A stretch of DNA of 64,000 nucleotides from Planctomycetaceae bacterium (GCA_021372945.1 JAJFTK010000012.1:25895-89894), one strand, 5' to 3'; positions 25,855 through 35,500 are shown, numbered from the stretch's first letter. A program made the numbers and translations. The notes: generated by a model not told the origin, from the letters alone.

Positions 25855-26808
25855 TTACTCGGTCACGCCTTTTTCAAAATTGAAAATGTCATCGGCGGTG
25901 CCGTAGATGCCGTCCTTGCCGGCGGAGATCATGATGTAGCTGTCGGCACGGTACGGTCTTCTCAAACCGGTTGCACCGCCTGTGGCCTCTTGTACCTGCG
26001 TATTGAGGATCATGTCCTCGAATTTCAGATAATTAACTTTTCCGATGCCGTTTTCGAATTCGTGCGGCTGGGACTGGGCCTCGGCGGTACCCAGGTTAAT
26101 CAGGGCGATGTTATCATCGTAATCATAGACATCGTCGCGATTTCGCTTCGTGTCGCCATAATCCTGGAACTGAAAGGCAGTGCGAGCCCTGTAATACAGG
26201 ATTGGCATGCCGGTCTTTACGGCAGAGACGCGCTTCTTGGCAAAAACATCGCAGAGCACGAAATTATTCGGGTTGAAATCGAGAAGATTGGTCGCGCCAT
26301 AGACATCCTGCATCCGGAAGGCGTTGGCATTTTCCAGATCGATCATCGGGCCCTTGCGGGCCTTGACATTGGCCACATTGTCGGCCTCCTCGTAAGAGCC
26401 GGGGATCTGAAGACCATCGACCGTATCGTAAACCCAGACGTCCGCGCCCACGGCGGCAAAGAAGTTCTCGCCATCCGAACGGAAGCCGGACTTGGGATGG
26501 AATCCCAGCAGATCCCAGCCGACCAGGGCCTCGGCTAATTTCTCAGAGCCGCAGTAGTTGTTGTCCGTATCTATCCTGGGCACCTCCAGCGCGTTCTCGA
26601 AGGAATCCGGGTAGGCGCCGAACTCGCTCTTGAACATCTCCAGGCCGACGTCGATGGCATGAAACTGCGCCTTCTGCTGGATCTCTTTGGCGTGATCCTT
26701 GACCAGGTTCAGCGCGGGAACCAGCAAACCGATCAGCACGGCGATGACGGCCATCACCGTCAATAACTCAATGATCGTAAACCCTCGTGTCGTGTTCGTT
26801 TTCATCAT
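25855..26808 (-). CDS. GspG-like pseudopilin 4
   Basis: The 317-residue protein has the short leader TTRG before FTIIELLTVMAVI, AQFHAIDVGLEMFKSEFGAYP and the tail SAGKDGIYGTADDIFNF. AAGGA precedes the ATG. It is the first pseudopilin after GspF in the operon and, with relatives 1 and 2, shares almost the same helix wording, which indicates gene duplication. Confidence 0.82.
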   Translation of the reverse strand: MMKTNTTRGFTIIELLTVMAVIAVLIGLLVPALNLVKDHAKEIQQKAQFHAIDVGLEMFKSEFGAYPDSFENALEVPRIDTDNNYCGSEKLAEALVGWDLLGFHPKSGFRSDGENFFAAVGADVWVYDTVDGLQIPGSYEEADNVANVKARKGPMIDLENANAFRMQDVYGATNLLDFNPNNFVLCDVFAKKRVSAVKTGMPILYYRARTAFQFQDYGDTKRNRDDVYDYDDNIALINLGTAEAQSQPHEFENGIGKVNYLKFEDMILNTQVQEATGGATGLRRPYRADSYIMISAGKDGIYGTADDIFNFEKGVTE

Positions 26809-26891
26809 TTGTCCTTTCGATAATCAATTATTGCTTTGTTCTCACCCATTATTTTTACGCACAACTGCTGCATCATCCCTTTTATAATTTC

Positions 26892-28148
26892 TTACATGAG
26901 CACCTGGATCATTTTGACCATCGGCATAAACATGGCCAGCACGATCACTCCCACGATACCGCCCAGCACGAGAATCATGATCGGTTCCAACAGGCTCATC
27001 AGAGAGCCGACCAGCACGTCAGATTCTTCATCATAGTTATCCGCGATCTTCATCAGCATCTTGTCCAGGTCGCCCGTTTCCTCGCCGACATCGACCATGT
27101 TGACCACGATCGAGTCCACTGTCTTGGATTGGCGCAGTGGATTGGCGAACGTGTCGCCCTGGCGAATCGAGGCCTGGACCTTGCCCAGCATGGAGCCGTA
27201 AATCTCGTTTTCGGCCGTTTCGCGCGTGATGTTCAGGGCCTCCAGGATTGGCACGCCGGCGCTGATCAGGGTCGCCAGCGTACGCGTCCAGCGGGCCACA
27301 GTCGTTTTATAAACAAGCTTTTTAATGACCGGCAAATGCAGTTTGATCCAGTCTAATACATACCTGCCCCGGCGAAACTGCTTGGTCAGCCTTATTAAAA
27401 ACATCAGAATGAATGGAACGGCAATGATCATTGCGGCGTTGAGTCCCTTGCGGCCGGTCAGGAACTTGCTGATGTTGAGCAATCCCTGCGTCAGGGCCGG
27501 CAGGCCGGCCTTGCCGTCGCTCATATCCGACAGTACTTCCGAGAACGTCGGGACGATAAAAATCATCAGGCCCATCACGATAAAGAACGCGGCCGTCACG
27601 ACAACGACGGGGTAAACCATGGCGCCTTTGATCTTGGATTTGAGGCGCTCGGATTTTTCCATGAAGTCGGCCACGCGGTCAAGGATGACATCCAACACGC
27701 CGCCAACCTCGCCGGCGGCAATCATGTTGACAAACAGGCGATTAAAGCAGCGGGGATACCGCCCCATGGCTTCGGAAAGCGTGGAGCCGCTCTCAATATC
27801 GTCGGCAACGTAGCCGATCACGCGTTTGAACGTGCCGGGCTTTTGCTGTTCCTCCAGGATCCTCAGCGAACGCAGGATCGCCAGGCCGGCGTCCTGCAGC
27901 GTTGACATCTGGCGGGCAAACTGGGTCACTACCTTGAGTTTGACCTTGCCGTTGGCGCCTCGCCGTTTCGGCGCGGCGGCTTCCTTTTCGACTTTTACCT
28001 TCTTGGCCGCGTTTTGCGCCCGCACCTTGGTGGGAAACAGCCCTTTGTTGCGGATCTTGCTGATCGCCTCTTTGCTGCTGAGCGCCTCGATCTGGCCCTT
28101 GGATTCATTTCCCTTTGCATCCAGCGCTATGTATTGGAAAACCGGCAT
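26892..28148 (-). CDS. gspF: Type II secretion/type IV pilus inner-membrane platform protein
   Basis: GspF/PilC proteins form the inner-membrane base that links the ATPase to pseudopilus assembly. The 418-residue protein starts with the typical MPVFQYIALDAKGNESKG, has two repeated cytoplasmic four-helix domains (FARQMSTLQDAGLAIL, and WTRTLATLISAGVPIL later) and three membrane helices (near 190, 240 and the C-terminus). The frame continues upstream to a TTG, but the ATG at 28148 is preceded by GGAGAG and gives the family's normal beginning. It lies 31 bp after gspE. Confidence 0.95.
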   Translation of the reverse strand: MPVFQYIALDAKGNESKGQIEALSSKEAISKIRNKGLFPTKVRAQNAAKKVKVEKEAAAPKRRGANGKVKLKVVTQFARQMSTLQDAGLAILRSLRILEEQQKPGTFKRVIGYVADDIESGSTLSEAMGRYPRCFNRLFVNMIAAGEVGGVLDVILDRVADFMEKSERLKSKIKGAMVYPVVVVTAAFFIVMGLMIFIVPTFSEVLSDMSDGKAGLPALTQGLLNISKFLTGRKGLNAAMIIAVPFILMFLIRLTKQFRRGRYVLDWIKLHLPVIKKLVYKTTVARWTRTLATLISAGVPILEALNITRETAENEIYGSMLGKVQASIRQGDTFANPLRQSKTVDSIVVNMVDVGEETGDLDKMLMKIADNYDEESDVLVGSLMSLLEPIMILVLGGIVGVIVLAMFMPMVKMIQVLM

Positions 28149-28179
28149 TGCTGATCTCTCCAAATATGGCCTTTATTCA

Positions 28180-29931
28180 TTAGTCTTCCTGGGCGGCGAT
28201 CGTCTCGCGAGCCACCTCGTCGATGGTCGTCACGCCATCGTAGATGGTCGCCAGCCCGTTCTCACGAAGCGTTTTCATGCCCGCCCTTCTGGCGGCTTCC
28301 CGGAGCACTGCGGTGGAAGCGCTATTCATGACAAGGTCGCGGATTTCATCATTGAAGACCATGATCTCATAGATGCCCGTTCGGCCGCGATAGCCCGTGT
28401 TATTGCATTGATCGCATCCCTTGCCGTAATAAAACTTCTTATCCCCCACCTGTTCCGGGGTCAATTCCAGTTCCATCAGCATTTCTTCTGTGGGACGGTA
28501 CTCGGTCTTGCAATGCGTGCAGATCCTGCGGACCAGGCGCTGGGCAACGATGCCTTCGAGCGTAGCCGTCACCAGGAACGGCTCCAAACCAAGGTCCAGC
28601 AAACGCGCGATTGTACTGGGCGCATCGTTGGTGTGCAGTGTGGTAAACACCAAGTGGCCGGTCAAGGACGCCTGGATCGCGATTTGAGCCGTCTCAAGGT
28701 CGCGGATTTCACCGACCATCACGATGTCCGGGTCCTGACGCAAGATGGACCGCAGGCAGCGGGCGAATGTCAAACCGATCTCCGGACGGATCTGCACCTG
28801 GATCAATCCATCAATATCATACTCCACCGGGTTTTCGGTCGTAATAATCTTGGTCGTGATATCGTTTAGATTCTTCAAGGCGGAATAGAGCGTGGTGGTT
28901 TTACCGGAACCGGTGGGCCCCGTAACGATGATGATCCCGTTGGGCTTCTTGATCAACTGATCGACGGTGTTAAGATCGTACTCGCGCAAGCCGAGCATAT
29001 CCAGCTGCAGATTCACCTGCGAGCGGTCCAGGACACGAAGCACCACGCTTTCACCAAACATCGTCGGCAAGATGCTGACGCGCAGATCAACGGGGTTGCC
29101 CCCGACCACCAGCGGGATACGTCCATCCTGCGGCAGTCTGCGTTCGGCGATATCCAGGTTGGCCATAACTTTGATACGGCTGCTCAGCGCCATGGCAATG
29201 TGCTTGGGCGGCGGCACCATTTCATAAAGCACGCCGTCAATACGGTACCGCATCTTGTATTCTTCCTCGAACGGCTCAAAGTGAATGTCCGAGGCCTTGT
29301 CGCGGATCGCCTGCAGCAGCACCAAATTGAGAAGTTTCTTGACCCCCGTCGAATCGGCCATTTCCTTCAACTCGTCCAGATCAATGCTCTGATCGCGGCC
29401 GGCATATCGAGATAACGTCTTATCCCCTTCGATCTCCCCAATCAACTCATTAATGCTTTCATCTTCCTCGGCGAAGTACTTGTCCAACGCGGCCTTGATC
29501 GCCTCCTCATCGGCAACCTTTGCAACAACCTTAAACCCCATGAGCGTGCTAAGGTCATCCGTAGCACGGAAGTTGTCGGGATTATCCATGGCCACCGTGA
29601 GCTGATTTCTGGCCTTATCATACTCGACAGGAACGATCCTGTAAGTTCGGGCCATTTGTGCGGGCACCTGCTCCAACGCGGCAGGCGGTATCTCAAGGCC
29701 GTCCAGGGCAACGTATTCCATCCCCCTTTGCCCCGCCAAAGCGATTCTCAAATCCTGCGGTTTAATCAGGCCTTGCTCAATAAAGATCTGCCCCAGCTTA
29801 ACCTTCCCCCCTTTCTCTTTTTGGAGATTAAGGCAGGCATGCACTTTTTCGCGAGTCAACAGGCCCATTTTAATGAGAATACGACCTAACGATCTGCCTT
29901 TCAGCTCGATAACAGGAGGTATCTTGGCCAT
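28180..29931 (-). CDS. gspE: Type II secretion/type IV pilus assembly ATPase (GspE/PilB)
   Basis: The 583-residue cytoplasmic hexameric ATPase powers pseudopilus growth. An N-terminal MshEN-type region (residues 1-150) is followed by Walker A GPTGSGKTTTLYS (about 345), the Asp box IVMVGEIRDLETAQ, the His box TGHLVFTTLHTNDAP and a zinc-binding Cys4 (CTHC and CDQC). It is a close relative of the second GspE/PilB-type gene at 31341. It has its own promoter-like sequence and is followed by gspF and the pilins, so it probably serves them. Confidence 0.95.
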   Translation of the reverse strand: MAKIPPVIELKGRSLGRILIKMGLLTREKVHACLNLQKEKGGKVKLGQIFIEQGLIKPQDLRIALAGQRGMEYVALDGLEIPPAALEQVPAQMARTYRIVPVEYDKARNQLTVAMDNPDNFRATDDLSTLMGFKVVAKVADEEAIKAALDKYFAEEDESINELIGEIEGDKTLSRYAGRDQSIDLDELKEMADSTGVKKLLNLVLLQAIRDKASDIHFEPFEEEYKMRYRIDGVLYEMVPPPKHIAMALSSRIKVMANLDIAERRLPQDGRIPLVVGGNPVDLRVSILPTMFGESVVLRVLDRSQVNLQLDMLGLREYDLNTVDQLIKKPNGIIIVTGPTGSGKTTTLYSALKNLNDITTKIITTENPVEYDIDGLIQVQIRPEIGLTFARCLRSILRQDPDIVMVGEIRDLETAQIAIQASLTGHLVFTTLHTNDAPSTIARLLDLGLEPFLVTATLEGIVAQRLVRRICTHCKTEYRPTEEMLMELELTPEQVGDKKFYYGKGCDQCNNTGYRGRTGIYEIMVFNDEIRDLVMNSASTAVLREAARRAGMKTLRENGLATIYDGVTTIDEVARETIAAQED

Positions 29932-29963
29932 TTATTATCTCCTACAATTTTCCACCATTCCAG

Positions 29964-29975
29964 CGTGGATCCACG
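29964..29975. promoter_or_regulatory. 12-bp perfect palindrome at the predicted gspE transcription start
   Basis: CGTGGATCCACG is a perfect palindrome lying just downstream of the -10 sequence at 29979-29984 on the minus strand. The predicted +1 falls within it, so it may be an operator. Confidence 0.4.
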
Positions 29976-29978
29976 TAA

Positions 29979-30008
29979 ATTATAGTACGGAAAACACAAA
30001 AAAACCAA
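29979..30008 (-). promoter_or_regulatory. Candidate promoter for gspE-gspF-pseudopilins
   Basis: A perfect TATAAT (complement of 29979-29984) has a weak TTGGTT -35 (complement of 30003-30008) at 18 bp. It sits in the AT-rich, 234-bp gap between pilT and gspE (29932-30165), in which I see no gene. Confidence 0.45.
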
Positions 30009-30165
30009 ATATAAAAGCCTAGACATTTATCATATAGCACAACAGACCACTGAGAAACCCCCAAAATGAGTGCGGAAATTCGTGTTAAAATCATTTGAAC
30101 GAAAAGAACCGTATATTTTGGAAAATAATTACATGGACATCTATAATATATCACGCCGCACTTAC

Positions 30166-31302
30166 TTAGGATGTCTTTATAATCGGACCATATTCGTCTT
30201 CAAGTTTCTTACTCGCTACGCCCAGTGAACCTCCAGCCCGCTGTTCTGCCATCTTCATCATGTCACCGGGATTTCTGGCCTTATCTAAAAGCTCTTCCAG
30301 ATCAATAATATCTTTATCGTAGAGTTCCCACAGGTGATCATCGAGAAGCTGCATTCCCAGCTTCTTTCCAATCTGAATACTGGATTCTATGCGATAAACC
30401 TTGTTCTCACGTATAAGGTTGGCAATAGCGGGGGTAACGACCATGAATTCATACGCTGCCACTCGGCCTCTTCCGGTCTTTCTGGGACAAAGTGTCTGAC
30501 TTAATACCGCAATCATGTTGGTACTGAGCTGGACTCGAATCTGCTCCTGCTGGCTGACCGGAAACGCGTCAATAATACGGTTGATGGTCCCCTGACAGCC
30601 CGTGGTGTGCAGGGTGCCGAACACAAGGTGGCCGGTTTCGGCGGCACTGACGGCCGCTTCTATCGTCTCCAGGTCTCGCAGTTCGCCGACAAGAATCACG
30701 TCAGGATCCTGACGCAGGGAACGCCGCAGCGCCTCAGCAAATGACGTCACGTCCAGGCCGACTTCGCGCTGGTTAATGATCGACTTCTTGTGCGTATGAT
30801 AGTATTCTATGGGCTCTTCAACTGTAATGATATGCCGGTCGAGCGTCTCATTGATATAGTTAATCATGCTGGCCAAGGTTGTGGTCTTACCCGACCCTGT
30901 AGGACCTGTCACCAGAAACAAGCCCCTCGGACGTCGGCACAACGCCGCACAAACCTTGGGAAGCCCAATGGTTTCAAAGCTGAGCAGGGTCGACGGAATC
31001 AGACGCAGAACCATGGAAATATTGCCTTTTTGTCGGAAAATCGCCGTTCGGAAACGCCCCGCATCGCCAAATGCGAAGCCGTAGTCGGTGCTTCCGGTTT
31101 CCTGCAGTTCCTGCTGATTGCGTTCCGGCGTAATGCTTTTCATCAAGGCCGTCGTATCATCCGGCTCAAGAACCTTGGTGTCCAGCGATCTTAAATGGCC
31201 CGAGATACGCAAAACAGGCGGACGGCCAACGGCCAAATGCAGGTCGGAGCCCCCCATTTTAATACATGCTTCCAACAATCGGTCAATGTGTAAACTGGCC
31301 AT
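30166..31302 (-). CDS. pilT: Type IV pilus retraction ATPase PilT
   Basis: The 378-residue AAA-type ATPase retracts pili in twitching or DNA uptake. It has Walker A TGPTGSGKTTTLASM (about residue 133), ITVEEPIEYYHTHKKSIINQREVG, the Asp box ILVGELRDLETI and the His box TGHLVFGTLHTTG. It lacks the zinc site and long N-terminus of the GspE/PilB type, as expected for PilT. Its presence argues that the locus makes dynamic pili or pseudopili rather than only a secretion piston. It lies 38 bp after the PilB-like gene. Confidence 0.94.
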   Translation of the reverse strand: MASLHIDRLLEACIKMGGSDLHLAVGRPPVLRISGHLRSLDTKVLEPDDTTALMKSITPERNQQELQETGSTDYGFAFGDAGRFRTAIFRQKGNISMVLRLIPSTLLSFETIGLPKVCAALCRRPRGLFLVTGPTGSGKTTTLASMINYINETLDRHIITVEEPIEYYHTHKKSIINQREVGLDVTSFAEALRRSLRQDPDVILVGELRDLETIEAAVSAAETGHLVFGTLHTTGCQGTINRIIDAFPVSQQEQIRVQLSTNMIAVLSQTLCPRKTGRGRVAAYEFMVVTPAIANLIRENKVYRIESSIQIGKKLGMQLLDDHLWELYDKDIIDLEELLDKARNPGDMMKMAEQRAGGSLGVASKKLEDEYGPIIKTS

Positions 31303-31340
31303 ACTTCAACGTCCTGATAAGAATATGATATAGATAAGTA

Positions 31341-33059
31341 CTAATCATCCACAACCAGACCCTCGGCCTGCGCGACGCGCGAGACTTCGCCGGGTGTCGT
31401 AATGCCCTTAAAGACTTTGATCCGTCCGTCTTCCAGCAGGGATTTCATCCCCGTGGCTCTTGCCGTTTTCCGCAATTCACTGGCCGGGGCCCTGGCGAAA
31501 GCCAGGTCGCGCAGTTGGTTATTCATCTCCAGCATTTCAAAAATAGCGATACGCCCTTTGAACCCGGTCCCCTGGCAGCGGCTGCAGCCGGCTCCCTTGT
31601 AGATCGGGTGTTTCTCCATTTCCGCCGGCGTAATCCGCAGCAATCGCAGAAAATGCGGATCGGGCGCGTCATCTACTGTCTTACAGTTCTGGCAGATGGT
31701 TCTTATAAGCCGCTGCGCCATGATGGCCTGAATGGAGCTGGCCGCCAGGAAGGGCTTAACCCCCATATCGATCAAACGCGTAATCGCACTGGGCGCATCG
31801 TTAGTGTGCAATGTACTGAACACCAGGTGACCTGTCAGAGCCGCCTGGATCGCGATATCGGCCACGATGCCGTCACGAATTTCACCGATGAGGATAATGT
31901 TGGGGGCCTGACGCAGCATAGATCGAAGGATGGATTCGAATGTCAATCCGATTTCCGTACGGACCTGGCATTGATTGATCCCCATGATGTTATATTCGAC
32001 CGGGTCCTCGGCGGTAATGATCTTCTTGTCGGGCCGATTCAATTCCTGCAGCGCCGAATACAGCGTGGTGGTTTTGCCGGAGCCGGTCGGTCCCGTAACC
32101 AGGAATATGCCATTGGGTCTTTTGATGATCTTGACGAAACGATTATAATCTTCCTGTTCAAAGCCGATGGCTCGAATACCGATATTCACCGACTCCGGCC
32201 GCAAGATACGCAGTACGGTGCTCTCGCCGTGATATCCCGGCAAAGCAGAGACACGGAAATCGATGTCCTGCTTGTCAATTTCACGTTTGATACGGCCGTC
32301 CTGGGGGAGCCGCCGTTCGCCGATATCCATTCCGGACAAAATCTTGAGACGCGCCAGTAACGGCGCCTGCATGTTCTTGGGGATGTTATCGCGCTCGACG
32401 CAAACACCATCAATACGATACCGCACCCGCACGCGGTCAGCCATGGGTTCGACGTGAATATCGCTTGCCCGCATTCGAACCGCTTCATCGATAATCAAAT
32501 TAGCAAGCCTGACGATAGGCCCTTCATCTTCCTCACTGTCGGTGGCTTGAGCTTTCCGCACCTCCGCTTCAATCGAATGGCCGGCGGCATAGAGTTCCGC
32601 GGCAGTGGCATCGATACTGCTGCGAACCTGATCCATCTTCTGCGAAATGTGCGTCTCGATCTTGGCTGGACTGGCCAGGCAGCAGCGAAGTTCCGTGTTC
32701 AATCTAAACCGTAAAAGGTCCAATAGATCGAGGTCCATTGGGTCCTTTATTATCACTTTTAATTCGCCATTATCGTGACCAAGCGGCAATATGCGATGCT
32801 TTTTTATTAGTTCTTCAGGGATGAGCTTGGAAGCGTTCTGCGGAATTTCTACCTTGTCGAGATCGACAAACTCCAATCCAAACTGGTGCGCCAGACATTC
32901 GTACACCTGATCCTCATTCGCCAGTCCCATCTCCACCAGCACCTCGCCAAGCCTTTTATTGGCGGATTTACCTTTCTTGATGGCATTGATCAGGTTTTCT
33001 TTGGAGACATAACCCTTCTTATAAAGGATTTCGCCTAGATGCCTGCGAGTTTTCGACAT
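31341..33059 (-). CDS. pilB: GspE/PilB-family assembly ATPase
   Basis: The 572-residue paralogue of gspE contains the N-terminal MshEN-like region with LGEILYKKGYVSKENL, Walker A TGPTGSGKTTTLYS (about 330), LIGEIRDGIVADIAIQAAL, TGHLVFSTLHTNDAP and zinc cysteines CQNC and CSRC. In the Asp box the common ...DLETA is replaced by DGIVA. Two assembly ATPases and one PilT suggest one of the pair serves pili and the other the pseudopilus; which is which cannot be told from sequence. It is the first gene of the long minus-strand locus, with a strong promoter at 33111-33139. Confidence 0.93.
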   Translation of the reverse strand: MSKTRRHLGEILYKKGYVSKENLINAIKKGKSANKRLGEVLVEMGLANEDQVYECLAHQFGLEFVDLDKVEIPQNASKLIPEELIKKHRILPLGHDNGELKVIIKDPMDLDLLDLLRFRLNTELRCCLASPAKIETHISQKMDQVRSSIDATAAELYAAGHSIEAEVRKAQATDSEEDEGPIVRLANLIIDEAVRMRASDIHVEPMADRVRVRYRIDGVCVERDNIPKNMQAPLLARLKILSGMDIGERRLPQDGRIKREIDKQDIDFRVSALPGYHGESTVLRILRPESVNIGIRAIGFEQEDYNRFVKIIKRPNGIFLVTGPTGSGKTTTLYSALQELNRPDKKIITAEDPVEYNIMGINQCQVRTEIGLTFESILRSMLRQAPNIILIGEIRDGIVADIAIQAALTGHLVFSTLHTNDAPSAITRLIDMGVKPFLAASSIQAIMAQRLIRTICQNCKTVDDAPDPHFLRLLRITPAEMEKHPIYKGAGCSRCQGTGFKGRIAIFEMLEMNNQLRDLAFARAPASELRKTARATGMKSLLEDGRIKVFKGITTPGEVSRVAQAEGLVVDD

Positions 33060-33110
33060 AGGTTCTCACTTCAAGACGGCAATATGATACTTGGAACTTA
33101 CGAACATGTT

Positions 33111-33139
33111 ATTTTAGCATGAATGCAGGGCCGCGTCAA
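33111..33139 (-). promoter_or_regulatory. Sigma-70 promoter for pilB-pilT
   Basis: On the minus strand TTGACG (complement of 33134-33139) and TAAAAT (complement of 33111-33116) stand 17 bp apart, leaving a leader of about 45 bases before pilB. The -35 overlaps the last codons of cinA. Confidence 0.75.
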
Positions 33140-34374
33140 ATCCGCAATTGCATTCTGGCCAAATTTAAGGCCGTTAACGCCGCCCGCTGCCTGATGCCCG
33201 TTCGATTTGCAACAGGAAACCGATATTCATGGACGCTGCATCGTCCGTCGTAAAACACCGAGATATAGACCAGGCCGACCGGTTTTTGGTCAGTCGCCCC
33301 GCCGGGACCGGCAATCCCGGTAACACCCAGGACGACATTGGCTCCGCTTTTTTGGGCAGCGCCAAGGGCCATCGCCCTTGCCGTTTGCTCGCTGACGGCT
33401 CCATACTCTGAAAGCGTCTGTTCCGGCACGCCTAACTGCACAATCTTCGAACTGTTGCTGTACGTGATCCAGCCGCAAAGCAAGTAGTCGCTTGATCCGG
33501 GACAATCCGTCAGCATTTTACAGAGAAGCCCTCCCGTACACGATTCAGCGACGGCAATTTTTTTTCGCCGCTGACGCAGCAAGCCGCCAACGACTGAGGC
33601 CAATGTTTCCTCTTCGTACCCGTAGATATAATCGCCCAGCAGTTCCCTCAAGAGCACCTTGTCTTTTTCGATCAGAGCCGCCGCGTCTGCCTGGTCGCGA
33701 GCCATTGCGGAGATATGCAGAATAACCTCGCCGGCACCGCATGTCGTGTTGATGAGCGGGTTTCTTCCCCTTTGCATCAAGTTGCCCAAACGCTGCGCCA
33801 GGTCGGATTCTCCCAATCCAAAACATCGCACTTTGGCGTTTTGCACAATTGAATCGGCCTGGCTGGTCTGGATCCTCGGAAGGACCTGCGTTTCAAACAT
33901 GTACATCATTTCGGCAGGAACACCGGGCAGGACGGCAACGCGAAGATCCTGCGTTTGTCTCCAGAACCCCGCGGCCGTTCCCCTCGGATTTTCCAGGATT
34001 TCGCAGCCTTTGGGGATCCAGGCCTGCACGCGGTTCTTTTCGGCCATTGGACGGCCCATCCGCGCAAAGAACGTATGAAACTGGTCAAGCAATTCCTGTT
34101 TGAATTCCAATGGCACATTGAGGAAATCCGCAACAGCCGGCCGCGTAATATCATCATCCGTAGGCCCCATTCCACCGGTTACAAGGATAATCTGTCCATG
34201 CTGTTCAGCTTGTTTTAAGGACTGGACGATCCGCTGGTGATCGTCCGGCACGAGCCAGACGCCTTTGACGGGGATTCCTATTCCCAGAAGCTGCTCGCAC
34301 AGCCAGCGGCTGTTCGTGTCAGCGGTATAACCGCTGAGCAGTTCATTGCCGATGCAGACAATACAGGCGTTCAT
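33136..34374 (-). CDS. cinA: CinA family competence/damage-inducible protein (nicotinamide-nucleotide amidohydrolase)
   Basis: The 412-residue, two-domain cytoplasmic protein has an N-terminal MoCF/COG1058 domain (TGGMGPTDDDITRPAVAD at about residue 66) and a C-terminal PncC domain (VAESCTGGLL, then GVTGIAGPGG), which deamidates nicotinamide mononucleotide for NAD recycling. Its first four bases overlap the end of the dehydrogenase gene upstream (ATGA junction), so the two are co-translated. It lies next to the pilin and DNA-uptake type genes, but the family is general. Confidence 0.95.
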   Translation of the reverse strand: MNACIVCIGNELLSGYTADTNSRWLCEQLLGIGIPVKGVWLVPDDHQRIVQSLKQAEQHGQIILVTGGMGPTDDDITRPAVADFLNVPLEFKQELLDQFHTFFARMGRPMAEKNRVQAWIPKGCEILENPRGTAAGFWRQTQDLRVAVLPGVPAEMMYMFETQVLPRIQTSQADSIVQNAKVRCFGLGESDLAQRLGNLMQRGRNPLINTTCGAGEVILHISAMARDQADAAALIEKDKVLLRELLGDYIYGYEEETLASVVGGLLRQRRKKIAVAESCTGGLLCKMLTDCPGSSDYLLCGWITYSNSSKIVQLGVPEQTLSEYGAVSEQTARAMALGAAQKSGANVVLGVTGIAGPGGATDQKPVGLVYISVFYDGRCSVHEYRFPVANRTGIRQRAALTALNLARMQLRI

Positions 34375-35411
34375 GCGTTCACCCGAATGAGCGCCTTGAT
34401 CACACCGTCGCGATACCCCGCAACCAGATCAAACGCTTCCCTGGTCGCCGCAAAACTAAACGTATGGGTAATCATGTCATCGAGATCGACGCGATGCTGT
34501 GCGATCAGGTCCATCGCTTTGCGGGTGCAATGGTTCTGGCGCCGGACATTGATCAGCGTGATCTCTTTGCGCCGGATCAGGTCAGGGTTAAACGAGATTC
34601 GCTCCTCTCGCGGGATCCCGATGATCATCAGTTTGCCGCCCGGTTTTAAGACTTCGATGGCTTGGTCAAGCGTTTCCTGCTGACCGGCGCATTCGAAGGC
34701 GATATCGAAGCCGTCAGCCTGTCTTTGTCTCATTTGCGCCACGACATCTTCGTTCTCGGGGTTGGCAGCCCAATCCGCGCCGGCCCTTGCTGCCGCAGCG
34801 AGCCGCGCGTCAATTTTTTCCGTCACGAAGATCCCACCCGCCTGCTCGGCACGCGCGGCGGCCAGACAGCTAAGCCCGATGGGGCCTGCCCCCAGGATCG
34901 CGGCTGATTGGCCTTGCTGAAGACCGGAGCGCTCCACGGCATAAACGCCGATCGCAAACGGTTCGCAAAGGACCGCTTGCTGCAAAGTGATCTGACCATA
35001 GGTCGGAAAACAGCATGCCGCCGGAACCACCATGAATTCACTTAAACAGCCCTCCACCTGACCGGGACACCCAAGAAAACGAAGATGCCGACAGGTATGC
35101 GGCCGCCCGGCCCGACACTGATCGCATTGAGAACAAGAGATCGCCGGTTCAACGGCGACCTGATCGCCCTTCTGGAGACCGCTGACCTCATGGCCGAAGT
35201 CGATAACGGTCGCCGAGCATTCATGCCCGACGATGAACGGGTACTTGACAACCTGGCTGCCGATGCGACCCGTTTCATAGTAGTGCATGTCGGAACCGCA
35301 GACGCCAATCCACTCCAGGCGGAGCAAGACGTCTGTCGGCTCTTTGATTCGCGCGGTCGCTACTTCGCAGAGCTGCATTTGGCGAATGCCGGTCAACAGT
35401 TGAGCTTTCAT
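34371..35411 (-). CDS. Zinc-dependent medium-chain alcohol dehydrogenase, sorbitol dehydrogenase-like
   Basis: This 346-residue NAD(P)-linked dehydrogenase has catalytic zinc ligands GVCGSDMHYYE and GHECSATV, four structural-zinc cysteines in CSQCDQCRAGRPHTC and the coenzyme motif LGAGPIGLSCL (about residue 172). The wording around HYYETGRIG matches L-iditol/sorbitol and xylitol dehydrogenases, which oxidise polyols to ketoses; L-threonine dehydrogenase is the main alternative. AGGAGAG lies about nine bases before the ATG. Confidence 0.88.
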   Translation of the reverse strand: MKAQLLTGIRQMQLCEVATARIKEPTDVLLRLEWIGVCGSDMHYYETGRIGSQVVKYPFIVGHECSATVIDFGHEVSGLQKGDQVAVEPAISCSQCDQCRAGRPHTCRHLRFLGCPGQVEGCLSEFMVVPAACCFPTYGQITLQQAVLCEPFAIGVYAVERSGLQQGQSAAILGAGPIGLSCLAAARAEQAGGIFVTEKIDARLAAAARAGADWAANPENEDVVAQMRQRQADGFDIAFECAGQQETLDQAIEVLKPGGKLMIIGIPREERISFNPDLIRRKEITLINVRRQNHCTRKAMDLIAQHRVDLDDMITHTFSFAATREAFDLVAGYRDGVIKALIRVNA

Positions 35412-35500
35412 TTAAATAATCTCTCCTGAAAATTAAACCCGCGGGCCAACTCACAGTGATTTCTCTCCATCCGCTGTCAGCCCAGCAGGGATAAGTGCCC

